From Martinezella lusitana (GTDB lineage Bacteria > Pseudomonadota > Alphaproteobacteria > Rhizobiales > Rhizobiaceae): a DNA stretch of 64,000 nucleotides. Under the pieces are notes generated by a model. That model was given only the letters and a program-made list of their open reading frames with translations, had not been told where the DNA came from and made no database searches. Positions 1-8,281 of the stretch are shown here, piece after piece. The translations under genes and the position numbers were made by a program. Where the stretch lies: the NCBI RefSeq assembly GCF_010668395.1, contig NZ_WUEY01000001.1, positions 434,001 to 498,000 on the forward strand. The letters run 5' to 3'. The first letter of the stretch is position 1, and each line of letters begins with the position of its first letter.

Positions 1-264
1 CGGTGCCGGCGGCTCCTTCACTAGGACCGAAAGCCGGCGGATGCAGCCGAGTATGGGCTGAAGCCCCTTCTGTACCTTCGAGCTTGCGAGCAGGGTCGCA
101 AGCTCGCCGGACGCACGCTCGACAAGCTTCAGAGCAAGCTCGGTTTCAAGCCGGCGCAGGGCGCTCGAGACTGTCGATGCCGAAAAAGAAAGCCGGCGCG
201 CGGTCTCCCGCACCGAGCCGACGGAAAACACCATGTCGGCTATGAACAATGCACCGAGATACAA
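1..264 (-). CDS. LysR-type transcriptional regulator, N-terminal part only (cut by window edge)
   Basis: The minus-strand frame is open from 264 to the window edge (88 codons). It carries a LysR-type winged helix: GSVRETARRL, then SFSASTVSSALRRLE, then ELALKLVER, the usual spacing of the family's helix-turn-helix. I chose the TTG at 264 because AAAAGGGA lies about 7 nt upstream; ATG at 234 is the alternative. After the helix-turn-helix the sequence departs from the typical linker. The effector domain lies outside the window. It is transcribed away from the OsmF-type transporter operon and may regulate it, but that is inferred from position only. Confidence 0.6.
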   Translation of the reverse strand, partial: MYLGALFIADMVFSVGSVRETARRLSFSASTVSSALRRLETELALKLVERASGELATLLASSKVQKGLQPILGCIRRLSVLVKEPPAP

Positions 265-706
265 ACCGCAATCCCTTTTGCCCGCAGCATGCGTCCTGTC
301 GCGGCCGCAGCAATATCAACGATATCCCGACGATATGACGTGTTCTCGAAAAAAGATATCCCTAAGCCTGAAAGCGGCCGCTATCGTTTCCCGGTCGCCT
401 AACTGATCCAACGGTAAAAATGAGATCGGAAGAGCGCCAAACGGGTAAGGGGAACAAAAACAAACGCACTTGCCCCCGAAAAAAGAAATCCAATTTCGCG
501 CGAATGTCGAGTACGCTCGTCATAATCGCGCGACTGCAACGGGAATCCGAAGCGACATCGATTTTTCGCGATGAGCTACGTGCCTGATGCGGCCACCAAT
601 TCGCCTGTGGGCCACCGGCCCACTCGAAGCTTGCCTGTACGGACTGCGCCTTGAGGCGGCACGAACATGCAAAACAAAGGTTTAACGGGGTACAAAGGGA
701 AACATC
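265..706. promoter_or_regulatory. Intergenic control region between the LysR gene and osmF
   Basis: These 442 bases hold no convincing gene. They separate two divergent genes and should contain both promoters. An inverted repeat GTGGGCC-ACC-GGCCCAC lies at 607-623. The osmF ribosome binding site (AAAGGGA) is just before 707. I could not pick out a confident -35/-10 pair. Confidence 0.4.
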
Positions 707-1615
707 ATGCTTAAGAAGCTTGCACTTGCCGCCACGCTGACGGCTCTCCTTGCCAGCGGCGCCAACGCCGCCGACGTCGTCGTCTCCTCCAAGATCGATA
801 CCGAGGGCACGTTGCTCGGCAACATCATCCTCGCCGCGCTGAATGCCAACGGCATCAAGGCGCAGGATCGCATCGCGCTCGGCACGACGCCGGTTCTTCG
901 CAAGGCGATCACCGCAGGCGAGATCGACATCTATGCCGAATATACCGGCAATGCCGGCTTCTTCTTCAACAAGGCCGACGATGCGGCCTGGAAGAACCTG
1001 CAGCAGGGCTATGACCTTGCCAAGAAGCTGGACTACGACGCCAACAAGATCGTCTGGCTGACGCCATCGCCGGCCAACAACACCTGGGCGATCGCCGTGC
1101 GCAACGATGTTGCCGGCCCGGCCAAGCTGAAGTCCATGTCCGACTTCGGCAAGTGGGTTGCAGGTGGCGGTGCGGTCAAGCTTGCCGCCTCGTCCGAATT
1201 CGTCAACTCTCCGGCTGCCCTGCCGGCCTTCGAGACGACCTATAGCTTCAAGGTGAAGCCGGATCAGGAAGTCGTGCTTTCGGGCGGCGATACGGCAGCG
1301 ACGATCAAGGCCGCGGCCGACCAGACCAACGGTGTCAACACCGCGATGGTCTACGGCACCGACGGCGCCATCGAAGCCGCCGAGCTGACCGTGCTCGAAG
1401 ACGACAAGAGCGTGCAGCCGGTCTACGCCCCGACGCCGATCATCCGCGAGGCCGTGCTGAAGGCCAACCCGAAGATCGAAGAGGTTCTGGCGCCGATCTT
1501 CAAGGGCCTGACCGCCGACGTGCTGCGCAAGCTGAACGGCCGCATCCAGGTCGACGGCGAGCCGGCCAAGGCTGTTGCCGAATCCTACCTCAAGGACAAT
1601 GGCTTCCTGAAGTAA
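707..1615 (+). CDS. osmF: OsmF/YehZ-type glycine betaine/choline ABC transporter, substrate-binding protein
   Basis: Periplasmic binding protein of the OpuAC/QAT family that delivers quaternary amines (betaine, choline or similar) to the permeases encoded next. Its 302 residues start with a clear Sec signal peptide (1-21, cleavage after ANA). The mature part has the family features IDTEGTLLGNI and YAEYTGNAGFFF, plus SPANNTWAIAV, closest to the OsmF/YehZ branch. It is first of four genes in the order binding protein, permease, ATPase, permease, as in E. coli osmF-yehYXW although the order differs. ATG at 707 follows an AAAGGGA site. The exact substrate cannot be read from sequence; OsmF-type systems often have low betaine affinity. 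Confidence 0.85.
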   Translation: MLKKLALAATLTALLASGANAADVVVSSKIDTEGTLLGNIILAALNANGIKAQDRIALGTTPVLRKAITAGEIDIYAEYTGNAGFFFNKADDAAWKNLQQGYDLAKKLDYDANKIVWLTPSPANNTWAIAVRNDVAGPAKLKSMSDFGKWVAGGGAVKLAASSEFVNSPAALPAFETTYSFKVKPDQEVVLSGGDTAATIKAAADQTNGVNTAMVYGTDGAIEAAELTVLEDDKSVQPVYAPTPIIREAVLKANPKIEEVLAPIFKGLTADVLRKLNGRIQVDGEPAKAVAESYLKDNGFLK

Positions 1616-1738
1616 GGCTTTGTCGCTGCTCCTGCGGCTCCATTTTGATAGAGTGGGGCCGCCGGGGCATTCGAATGGGCATGGTCTTGTCCGAACCCGC
1701 CTCAAATTTTGGGCTCATGCGCTGACGGAGCTTGCCTA

Positions 1739-2905
1739 ATGGAAGATGCGCTAGCGGTCCGCAGAGTGGACCGTCTCGGAGTGGTGCTGGTGGCGGGCGG
1801 CGCGCTGGCCGTGGCCTGGATGCCGTTCATCATCGTCAAGGCAAACCGCATTGCCGCCGGCAAGCCTCAACTGCTTACCCAGCTTCTCGGCCAGCCGGCC
1901 GCGATATGCCTGGTCGTCCTCTTGGTAGCCGCAGCGCTTGCCGCGCTTTTCCTTCACAACCAGGTCATCCGCCTCGGCATCGCCACGCTCGCGATCGCCA
2001 TGCTCATCGTCACGCTCGGCCTGGTTTCGACCGCCGCGACGCCGACGGGCAGCACAGTCGCGCGCATTACGCCCGGCGGCTGCTTCTGGGTCTTGATTGC
2101 CGTGGTGGGACTGATGATTTCGGATGCGCTGGTAAAATTGCGGCTGACGCCCTGGCTGCGGGTCGCCGCACTCGCGGTCTATGCCGCCCTGCTGTTCGCC
2201 GTGCTGCGTTCCGGCCTGCTCGACAATCTCTCGATCATGAAGGAATACGCCAACAATGCCGACAAGTTCTGGCATGAGGCGCTCGGCCATGTCTTCCTTT
2301 CCCTCGGCTCCGTTGCGATCGCCATCGTGCTTGCGCTGCCGCTCGGCATCTTCTGCTACTGGCAGCCGAGGGCCCGCGCCGTGGTGCTGCGCGCGCTGAG
2401 CCTGGTGCAGACCATACCGAGCCTGGCGCTGTTCGGCATCCTGATGCTGCCGCTCGGCTATATTGCCGCCCATGTGCCTTTTGCAGCCCAGATCGGCATC
2501 CAGGGCATCGGCGTGGCGCCGGCGCTGGTGGCGCTGGTGATCTATTCGCTGCTGCCGGTCGTCGCCAATACCGTCGTCGGCCTGGCCGGCGTCGATCCCT
2601 CCGTGCGCGATTCCGCCGCCGGCATGGGCCTGACGCGCCGGCAGATCCTGACCGGCATCGACCTGCCCCTCGCCTTTCCGGTAATCCTCACCGGCATCCG
2701 CATCGTCCTGGTGCAGGCGATCGGGCTCGTCACCGTGGCGGCGCTTATCGGCGGCGGCGGCTTCGGCCTCTTCATCTTCCAGGGTATCGGCCAGACGGCC
2801 AATGACCTTGTGCTGCTCGGCGCGGTGCCGACGGTCTTTCTCGCTTTCTCATCGGCCGTCATCCTCGATGCGGTCATCGACAGCATTCGGGGACAACGCG
2901 CATGA
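1739..2905 (+). CDS. Quaternary-amine ABC transporter permease (YehY-type, long N-terminus)
   Basis: Inner-membrane permease of 388 residues. Several hydrophobic segments in the first 150 residues precede a standard binding-protein-dependent permease domain (about 170-388). The EAA-loop-like motif AAGMGLTRRQIL near residue 293 contacts the ATPase. ATG at 1739 is preceded by GGAG at 1727-1730. The stop overlaps the start of the ATPase gene (ATGA), so the two are translationally coupled. The extra N-terminal membrane segments match the larger of the two permeases in YehWXYZ-type systems. Confidence 0.82.
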   Translation: MEDALAVRRVDRLGVVLVAGGALAVAWMPFIIVKANRIAAGKPQLLTQLLGQPAAICLVVLLVAAALAALFLHNQVIRLGIATLAIAMLIVTLGLVSTAATPTGSTVARITPGGCFWVLIAVVGLMISDALVKLRLTPWLRVAALAVYAALLFAVLRSGLLDNLSIMKEYANNADKFWHEALGHVFLSLGSVAIAIVLALPLGIFCYWQPRARAVVLRALSLVQTIPSLALFGILMLPLGYIAAHVPFAAQIGIQGIGVAPALVALVIYSLLPVVANTVVGLAGVDPSVRDSAAGMGLTRRQILTGIDLPLAFPVILTGIRIVLVQAIGLVTVAALIGGGGFGLFIFQGIGQTANDLVLLGAVPTVFLAFSSAVILDAVIDSIRGQRA

Positions 2906-3849
2906 CCAACATGATCGAGCTCAAGGGCGTCACCAAGCGCTATGGCAGCGCCACCGTGGTCGACAATGTCAGCATGAGCATGGAAAAGGGCACGATCACC
3001 GTCATCGTCGGCACGTCCGGCTCCGGCAAGTCGACGCTGATGCGCATGATCAACCGGTTGGTGCCGATATCGCAGGGCCACATCTCCGTCGGCGGCGAGG
3101 ATGTCATGAACGTGCCGGCGACCGAGCTTCGCCGCCGTATCGGCTATGCCATTCAGGGGCACGGGCTGTTTCCGCATCGCACGGTCGCGCAGAATATCGC
3201 CACAGTCCCCGAGCTGCTCGGCTGGGAAAAGGCGCGTATCGCCCAACGTGTCGAAGAACTCCTCAATCTCTTTCATCTCGACCCCGGCACCTTTGCCGGC
3301 AAATATCCGAGCCAGCTTTCCGGCGGCCAGCAGCAGCGCGTCGGCGTTGCACGCGCGCTTGCCGCCGAACCGGAAGTGCTTTTGATGGACGAGCCCTTCG
3401 GCGCGCTCGATCCCGTCATCCGCGGCAAGGCACAGGACGACCTGCTCGCCATCCAGAAGCAGTTCGGCACGACCGTCATCCTCGTCACCCACGACATGGA
3501 CGAAGCCTTCCATCTGGGCGACCGGATCGCCGTCATGAGCGGCGGCAAGCTGCTGCAATGCTCCGAGCCCGAGAAGATCCTGACGGAACCCGCCGATCCC
3601 TTCGTCCAGCAGCTGACCGGCACGTCCGATCGGGCCTTGAAACTGATGTCGCTGCTGCCGCTCAAGGAGAGCATGCAGCCGCCGCGGACCGGCCTCGGCT
3701 ACAGCCTGCCGCAGACGCTCAACCTGCGCGATGCCCTGGCGGAGCTGATCTGGCAGGGCGCGGAAGAGGCAACCGTCGAAGACGAGCGCAAGATGCCCGT
3801 CGGCTCGATCTCGATCCAGCATCTGATCGAACTGGGCCGCAAAGCATGA
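2902..3849 (+). CDS. Quaternary-amine ABC transporter ATP-binding protein (ProV/YehX-type)
   Basis: ATPase of 315 residues that powers the osmF transporter. Walker A GTSGSGKST is at about 37-45, the signature LSGGQQQRV at about 139-147, Walker B LLMDEPF near 160, and the H-loop VTHDMDEA near 196. The C-terminal 75 residues are an accessory tail of the kind seen after ProV/OpuAA ATPases. The gene overlaps both neighbours by ATGA junctions, so all three products are probably made together. The in-frame ATG at 2911 is a possible alternative start. Confidence 0.85.
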   Translation: MTNMIELKGVTKRYGSATVVDNVSMSMEKGTITVIVGTSGSGKSTLMRMINRLVPISQGHISVGGEDVMNVPATELRRRIGYAIQGHGLFPHRTVAQNIATVPELLGWEKARIAQRVEELLNLFHLDPGTFAGKYPSQLSGGQQQRVGVARALAAEPEVLLMDEPFGALDPVIRGKAQDDLLAIQKQFGTTVILVTHDMDEAFHLGDRIAVMSGGKLLQCSEPEKILTEPADPFVQQLTGTSDRALKLMSLLPLKESMQPPRTGLGYSLPQTLNLRDALAELIWQGAEEATVEDERKMPVGSISIQHLIELGRKA

Positions 3850-4595
3850 GATTTGTCGCCGCCAACCTCTTCCGTGTTCTGGCGCTCGCGCTGCTGCTGG
3901 TGATGTTGTTTCGCCCGGAATGGCTGACGCCGGTGCTCGCCCCGCTGACCAAATTCGGTGCGTCGCCGATCTATACGCAGAACAGTTTGCCGAGCCTCGC
4001 GCTCAGCCATCTCGAACTGATCCTCGTCTCGATCGTCGCGAGCGGCATCCTGGCCGTTCTCGGCGGCATCTTCGTCACGCGGCCGGTCGGCGCCGATTTC
4101 CTGCCGCTGTCGCGGGCAATCGCCAATGCCGGCCAGACCTTTCCGCCTGTCGCCGTGCTGGCGCTCGCCATCTCGACCACCGGCTTCGGCGCAGTGCCGA
4201 CGCTGATCGCACTTTTCCTCTACGCCCTGTTGCCGATCTTTGAAAATACGGTCGCCGGGTTGCAGCAGGTGCCAGCCTCGGTGCTCGATGCCGCCGACGG
4301 CATGGGCATGAACGGCTGGCAGCGCCTGTTCCGCGTCGAGCTGCCGCTCGCCCTGCCCTTGATTATCGAAGGACTAAAAATCGCGACCGTCATCAATATC
4401 GGCACGGCGACGATCGGCTCTACGGTCGCCGCCAAGGGGCTGGGCGAGGTCATCATCGCCGGGCTGATCAATGACAACACCGCCTTCATCCTGCAGGGAG
4501 GCCTGATCGTCGGCCTGATGGCGGTGCTGATCTATGACGCCATGGAGACGATCGAGCGCGGCGTCACAAGCAAGATCGGCCTTCAATCCCATTAG
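3846..4595 (+). CDS. Quaternary-amine ABC transporter permease (YehW-type)
   Basis: Second permease of the osmF system, 249 residues, with about six membrane segments. The EAA-like loop ADGMGMNGWQRLF (near residue 148) is followed by ELPLALPLIIEGLK, the usual ATPase-contact region. The start ATG overlaps the preceding stop (ATGA). It is the last gene of the operon; no obvious terminator hairpin follows before the convergent YCII-type gene. Confidence 0.85.
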   Translation: MRFVAANLFRVLALALLLVMLFRPEWLTPVLAPLTKFGASPIYTQNSLPSLALSHLELILVSIVASGILAVLGGIFVTRPVGADFLPLSRAIANAGQTFPPVAVLALAISTTGFGAVPTLIALFLYALLPIFENTVAGLQQVPASVLDAADGMGMNGWQRLFRVELPLALPLIIEGLKIATVINIGTATIGSTVAAKGLGEVIIAGLINDNTAFILQGGLIVGLMAVLIYDAMETIERGVTSKIGLQSH

Positions 4596-4651
4596 GATCG
4601 GAGATCCGTTGCAGCCTCTCCGGGCCGCTAGCAGCGCGGATAATCGGCGCG

Positions 4652-5035
4652 TCAGTTGCCCTCGCCATAGGGCAGCGATGCGCCGGGCACGTAGAGCGAG
4701 ACCGGCCTGATTTCATAAACGGCGGTAGGATTGGCGCGCCGCAATTCGCGCGCCGCTTCGATGGCTCCCTCGATGGTCGGAAAATCGACGACGTAAAAGC
4801 CTAGCAGCTGTTCCTTGGTTTCGGCAAACGGCCCATCGATGACCAGCCCCGCGCCCTTCCCGCGCAAGGTGACGGCATTCTGGGTCGCGCCGAGACGCAC
4901 CGCCGGGCCCAGCGACCTCCGCGCAACCATGCGGTCGTTGATCTCGAGCAGCTCGCTCATGAGCGCGGCGTCCTCCTCCTCGCTCCAGGATTCCACGATA
5001 TCTTCCTCATGATAGGCCAAAATGGCGTAGTACAT
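4652..5035 (-). CDS. YCII-related (DGPF-domain) protein
   Basis: Small cytoplasmic protein of 127 residues of the YCII/DGPF family, often encoded near ECF sigma factors but here alone. It begins MYYAILAYHEE and has the family signature DGPF at residues 67-70 followed by AETKEQLLGFYVVD. Biochemical function is unknown for most members. It is divergent from the glyoxalase gene, with about 180 bases between them. No ECF sigma gene is adjacent. Confidence 0.8.
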   Translation of the reverse strand: MYYAILAYHEEDIVESWSEEEDAALMSELLEINDRMVARRSLGPAVRLGATQNAVTLRGKGAGLVIDGPFAETKEQLLGFYVVDFPTIEGAIEAARELRRANPTAVYEIRPVSLYVPGASLPYGEGN

Positions 5036-5213
5036 GATTTCTCCCCCTTTGGTTGCAAACTTGAGCGCCGGGAGTTAAGCAGATCGATCGGAATTCAGAA
5101 ACCTCCGATCTGCACTTGAATACGGACGGAGCAATTTTACGTGCGCTTGCCTTGCTCGGCCGGCAATGGCATTTGCTTTCGATGATGTGTTCAGACGATC
5201 GATGGAGACGCCG

Positions 5214-5609
5214 ATGGCCAAGATGATTCACTCGATGATCCGCGTGCTCGACGAGGCGCGCTCGACCGAATTCTACGACAGAGCTTTCGGGCTGAAAGTG
5301 GCCGACCGCGTCGCTTTCGAAACCTTCACGCTGATCTATCTCAGCAATGCCGAGACCGGCTTCGAACTGGAATTGACCGTCAATCAGGGCCGCACCGAGC
5401 CTTACGCGCCTGGCGACGCCTACGGCCACCTCGCGGTCTCCGTTGCGGAACTGCGCGACGAACATGCGCGCATGACGGAACTGGGGCTCAATCCCGGCAA
5501 GATCGTCGAACTCAATCGAGATGGAAAGCTCTTCGCGCTGCTCTTCTTCGTCACCGACCCCGATGGCTACAAGATCGAGGTCGTGCAAAGACACGGGCGG
5601 TTTCAATAG
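5214..5609 (+). CDS. gloA: Lactoylglutathione lyase (glyoxalase I)
   Basis: Glyoxalase I converts the methylglyoxal-glutathione hemithioacetal to S-lactoylglutathione. The 131-residue product carries the metal ligands in the expected places: His6, a Glu in FELELT (51 or 53), His72 in GHLAVSV and Glu122 in KIEVVQ. E. coli GloA uses H5, E56, H74 and E122. I chose ATG 5214, which has GGAG at 5204-5207 and gives the family's usual length; an upstream in-frame ATG at 5166 would add 16 residues not typical of the family. Confidence 0.88.
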   Translation: MAKMIHSMIRVLDEARSTEFYDRAFGLKVADRVAFETFTLIYLSNAETGFELELTVNQGRTEPYAPGDAYGHLAVSVAELRDEHARMTELGLNPGKIVELNRDGKLFALLFFVTDPDGYKIEVVQRHGRFQ

Positions 5610-5625
5610 AGCCCAACAAAGCAAT

Positions 5626-5643
5626 GCCCCGCTCCGGCGGGGC
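5626..5643. terminator. Hairpin between convergent gloA and PRC-barrel genes
   Basis: GCCCCGC-TCCG-GCGGGGC is a seven-pair stem with a four-base loop lying between two convergent genes. There is no long T-run, so termination is likely but not certain. Confidence 0.55.
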
Positions 5644-5669
5644 TTACCCTAGCGGCTCCCTCCGTGCGC

Positions 5670-6062
5670 TCACATCCAGTAGGGAGGCACGCCAAAATAA
5701 TCATGGGTCTTGTGACCATGATCCTTGTGGTCGTGTTCATCCTTGCTGGCGAAGCGGCGTGCTTTTTCAACGTCGTTCTTGGTCATGCTGACGCGATAGC
5801 CGTCGATGCGGGCATCGTAGCGCAGCTTTTCCCACGGCAGCCGGTAATGATCCTGGCCGATGCCGAAAAAGCCGCCGAAACTCAAAATGACGAAAGCGAT
5901 GCGTCCGTCACTTTTCTCGAGCATCAGGCGCTCAATATGACCAATCTGCTTGCCGTCCGAACCGAATACCCTGGAGCCTTCGACGCGGTCACAGGCAACC
6001 AGCATCGACATGTCCTTGATGTAAAGGTCACGACCCGAAAAATCGGCACTCTCTTTATGCAT
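5670..6062 (-). CDS. PRC-barrel domain protein
   Basis: A 130-residue protein whose residues about 15-100 form a PRC-barrel: KDMSMLVACDRVEGSRVF, then GKQIGHIERLMLEKSDGR, then YRLPWEKLRYD. PRC-barrels occur in RimM, photosynthetic reaction centre H subunits and many small stress-related rhizobial proteins of unknown role. The C-terminal 25 residues are rich in His, Asp and Lys (DEHDHKDHGHKTHD) and could bind metal. It is divergent from fadD across a 348-base region. The role is unknown. Confidence 0.75.
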   Translation of the reverse strand: MHKESADFSGRDLYIKDMSMLVACDRVEGSRVFGSDGKQIGHIERLMLEKSDGRIAFVILSFGGFFGIGQDHYRLPWEKLRYDARIDGYRVSMTKNDVEKARRFASKDEHDHKDHGHKTHDYFGVPPYWM

Positions 6063-6236
6063 ATGCGCACCTCCTTTTGGATACGCGTCACATAAACTAT
6101 GGAGCGTCCGACCTGCTCTTTGGGGCAGTACGATGCTCCGATGGGTTTACGCCCATGGACCTATTAACGCTCCGTTATCGCAAAAGTTCCAGCACTTTTT
6201 TCAAAACTGTAAAAAAACGTGAGCGCGCGACAATTA

Positions 6237-6252
6237 TTGACGTTTACGTCAA
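6237..6252. promoter_or_regulatory. Operator-like palindrome upstream of fadD (TTGACGT-TT-ACGTCAA)
   Basis: Seven-base arms separated by two bases form a near-perfect palindrome. It lies in the 348-base gap 6063-6410, about 160 bases before fadD. Its left arm also reads as a -35 box (TTGACG), with TAGCAT 18 bases downstream at 6261-6266. ACGT-centred palindromes of this sort are typical of MerR-type regulators of acyl-CoA metabolism such as LiuR; that match is from memory and unverified. I saw nothing else in the gap. Confidence 0.5.
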
Positions 6253-6410
6253 GGTTATTGTAGCATTTGTCACGCTTCGATGATTTAGTTGAGAGCAACA
6301 ACCGCGGCGATGCGAAAAGCGGGAGACTTTTCGATCGGGCGGTGACAGTTTACATATCCGCCGCTCAAGACGGCGGGGCGTGGTGATGATGCGTAAAGGA
6401 GGAAGTGCGC

Positions 6411-8108
6411 ATGAATTCAGTCTCCGCTCCATCGGATAGGCCGCAGGTCAAGAAAATATGGCTTGCCTCCTATCCGGACATCGTACCGGCCGAGTTGCCG
6501 CCGCTGGAGCATGCGTCACTCGTCGAACTGCTGGAGGAAAGCTGCGCGCGCTATGCGGACCGGGTCGCCTTCACCAGCATGGGCAAATCCATCACCTATC
6601 GCGACCTCGACACCCAGACGCGCAAGATCGCAGCCTGGCTGCAGAGCCTCGGCCTTCAGAAGGGCGACCGCGTCGCCGTCATGATGCCGAACGTGCTGCA
6701 AAACCCGGTCACCACCTATGGGATCCTTCGGGCCGGCCTAGTCGTCGTCAACGTCAATCCGCTCTATACGCCGCGCGAGCTCGAGCACCAGCTGCGCGAT
6801 TGCGGCGCCAAGGCGATCTTCGTTCTTGAAAACTTCGCCCATACGGTGGAGCAGGTTCTGGCGCATACGGATGTGCGCCATGTCGTCGTCACCGCGCTCG
6901 GCGACATGCTCGGCATCAAGGGCCACATCGTCAACTTCATCGTCCGCAAGGTGAAGAAGCTCGTGCCGGCATGGTCCATTCCCGGGCATCGCAATTTCAA
7001 GGGCGTGGTCTCCGAGGGCGCGCGCCTGCCGCTGAGACCGGCCGGGCTCACCGGCAGCGATATCGCCTTCCTGCAATATACCGGCGGCACGACCGGCGTT
7101 GCCAAGGGCGCCATCCTCACGCATTCCAATCTGCTCGCCAACCAGCAGCAACTGCTGCTCTGGCTGCAATCCGCCTACATCAACAAGCCGCGGCCCGAGC
7201 AGCTGACGTTCGTCTGCGCGCTGCCGCTTTACCACATCTTCGCGCTGACGGTGAATTCGCTGATGGGCATGTCGCTCGGCGGCCACAACGTGCTCATTGC
7301 CAACCCGCGCGACATACCGGCCTTCATCAAGGAGCTGGGCAAATACAAGTTCGACATGTTCCCCGGCCTGAACACGCTGTTCAACGCCCTGATGAACAAT
7401 CCCGATTTCAGCAAGCTCGATCTTTCCAACACCGCAACGCTTGCCGGCGGCATGGCGGTTCAGCGGCCGGTGGCCGAGCGCTGGCAGAAGATGACGGGGG
7501 CCTGGATCACCGAGGGCTACGGCCTTTCCGAGACCTCGCCGGTCGCAAGCGCCAACCGCTTCGACAGCTCCGAATTCTCCGGCACCATCGGCCTGCCGAT
7601 CACAGGCACCGATTTCGACATTCGCGACGAGAACGGCAACTCGCTGCCGCTCGGGGAAGTCGGCGAGATCTGCATCCGCGGGCCGCAGGTGATGGCCGGC
7701 TACTGGAAGCAGCCGGCCGAAACCGCACGCGTGATGACGCCGGACGGTTTCTTCCGCAGCGGCGACATGGGCTTCATGGACGAGCGCGGCTACACCAAGA
7801 TCGTCGACCGCAAGAAGGACATGATCCTGGTCTCGGGCTTCAACGTCTATCCGAACGAGATCGAGGAAGTCGCCGTCATGCATCCGGGCGTCCTGGAGGC
7901 GGCGGCGATCGGCGTTCCGGACCCGCATTCCGGCGAGGCGGTGAAGCTCTTCATCGTCAAGAAGGACCCGGCCCTGACCGAGGCCGACGTCAAGGCCCAT
8001 TGTGCTGCAAACCTGACCAACTACAAACGCCCGCGCTTCATCGAATTCCGCACCGAGCTGCCGAAATCGAATGTCGGCAAGATCCTGCGCAAGGAGTTGC
8101 GCGGCTGA
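6411..8108 (+). CDS. fadD: Long-chain fatty-acid--CoA ligase
   Basis: Activates fatty acids to acyl-CoA (ATP to AMP) for beta-oxidation or lipid remodelling. The 565 residues have the adenylate-forming core: P-loop YTGGTTGVAKG near 222, EGYGLSETSP near 368, SGDMGFMDERGY near 448, and the hinge/catalytic region VDRKKDMILVSGFNVYPNEIE. The N-terminal LYTPRELEHQLRD stretch is typical of FadD. ATG 6411 follows a perfect AGGAGG at 6397-6402. It is monocistronic, closed by a strong terminator. In rhizobia FadD also affects surface motility and symbiosis (known for Sinorhizobium). Confidence 0.93.
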   Translation: MNSVSAPSDRPQVKKIWLASYPDIVPAELPPLEHASLVELLEESCARYADRVAFTSMGKSITYRDLDTQTRKIAAWLQSLGLQKGDRVAVMMPNVLQNPVTTYGILRAGLVVVNVNPLYTPRELEHQLRDCGAKAIFVLENFAHTVEQVLAHTDVRHVVVTALGDMLGIKGHIVNFIVRKVKKLVPAWSIPGHRNFKGVVSEGARLPLRPAGLTGSDIAFLQYTGGTTGVAKGAILTHSNLLANQQQLLLWLQSAYINKPRPEQLTFVCALPLYHIFALTVNSLMGMSLGGHNVLIANPRDIPAFIKELGKYKFDMFPGLNTLFNALMNNPDFSKLDLSNTATLAGGMAVQRPVAERWQKMTGAWITEGYGLSETSPVASANRFDSSEFSGTIGLPITGTDFDIRDENGNSLPLGEVGEICIRGPQVMAGYWKQPAETARVMTPDGFFRSGDMGFMDERGYTKIVDRKKDMILVSGFNVYPNEIEEVAVMHPGVLEAAAIGVPDPHSGEAVKLFIVKKDPALTEADVKAHCAANLTNYKRPRFIEFRTELPKSNVGKILRKELRG

Positions 8109-8130
8109 CATAATTCCGTGTCATTCAGAA

Positions 8131-8164
8131 AGCCGCTCGCCCGTTTTCGCGAGCGGCTTTTTTC
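8131..8164 (+). terminator. Rho-independent terminator of fadD
   Basis: AGCCGCTCGC (8131-8140) pairs with GCGAGCGGCT (8149-8158), followed by a T-run: a ten-pair stem and textbook terminator. Confidence 0.93.
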
Positions 8165-8281
8165 GTTTTGGATGATACGTGAACTTGATTTACGCCCTAC
8201 ATAGGGAATAGTTTCCGCGACCAACTCAGAGTGCCCTGCCCTCTCCCGACGGCAAGCGGCGCGAACCGCAAGGAGTCCTCC

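Noticed and set aside
362..1705. A 447-codon minus-strand frame opposite osmF and its upstream region
   Set aside because: Its composition is typical of antisense shadow and it has no recognisable domain; osmF with a signal peptide lies on the other strand.
4652..5035. YCII-type gene as partner of an ECF sigma factor
   Set aside because: Such genes often adjoin ECF sigma genes, but none is present within several kb here.
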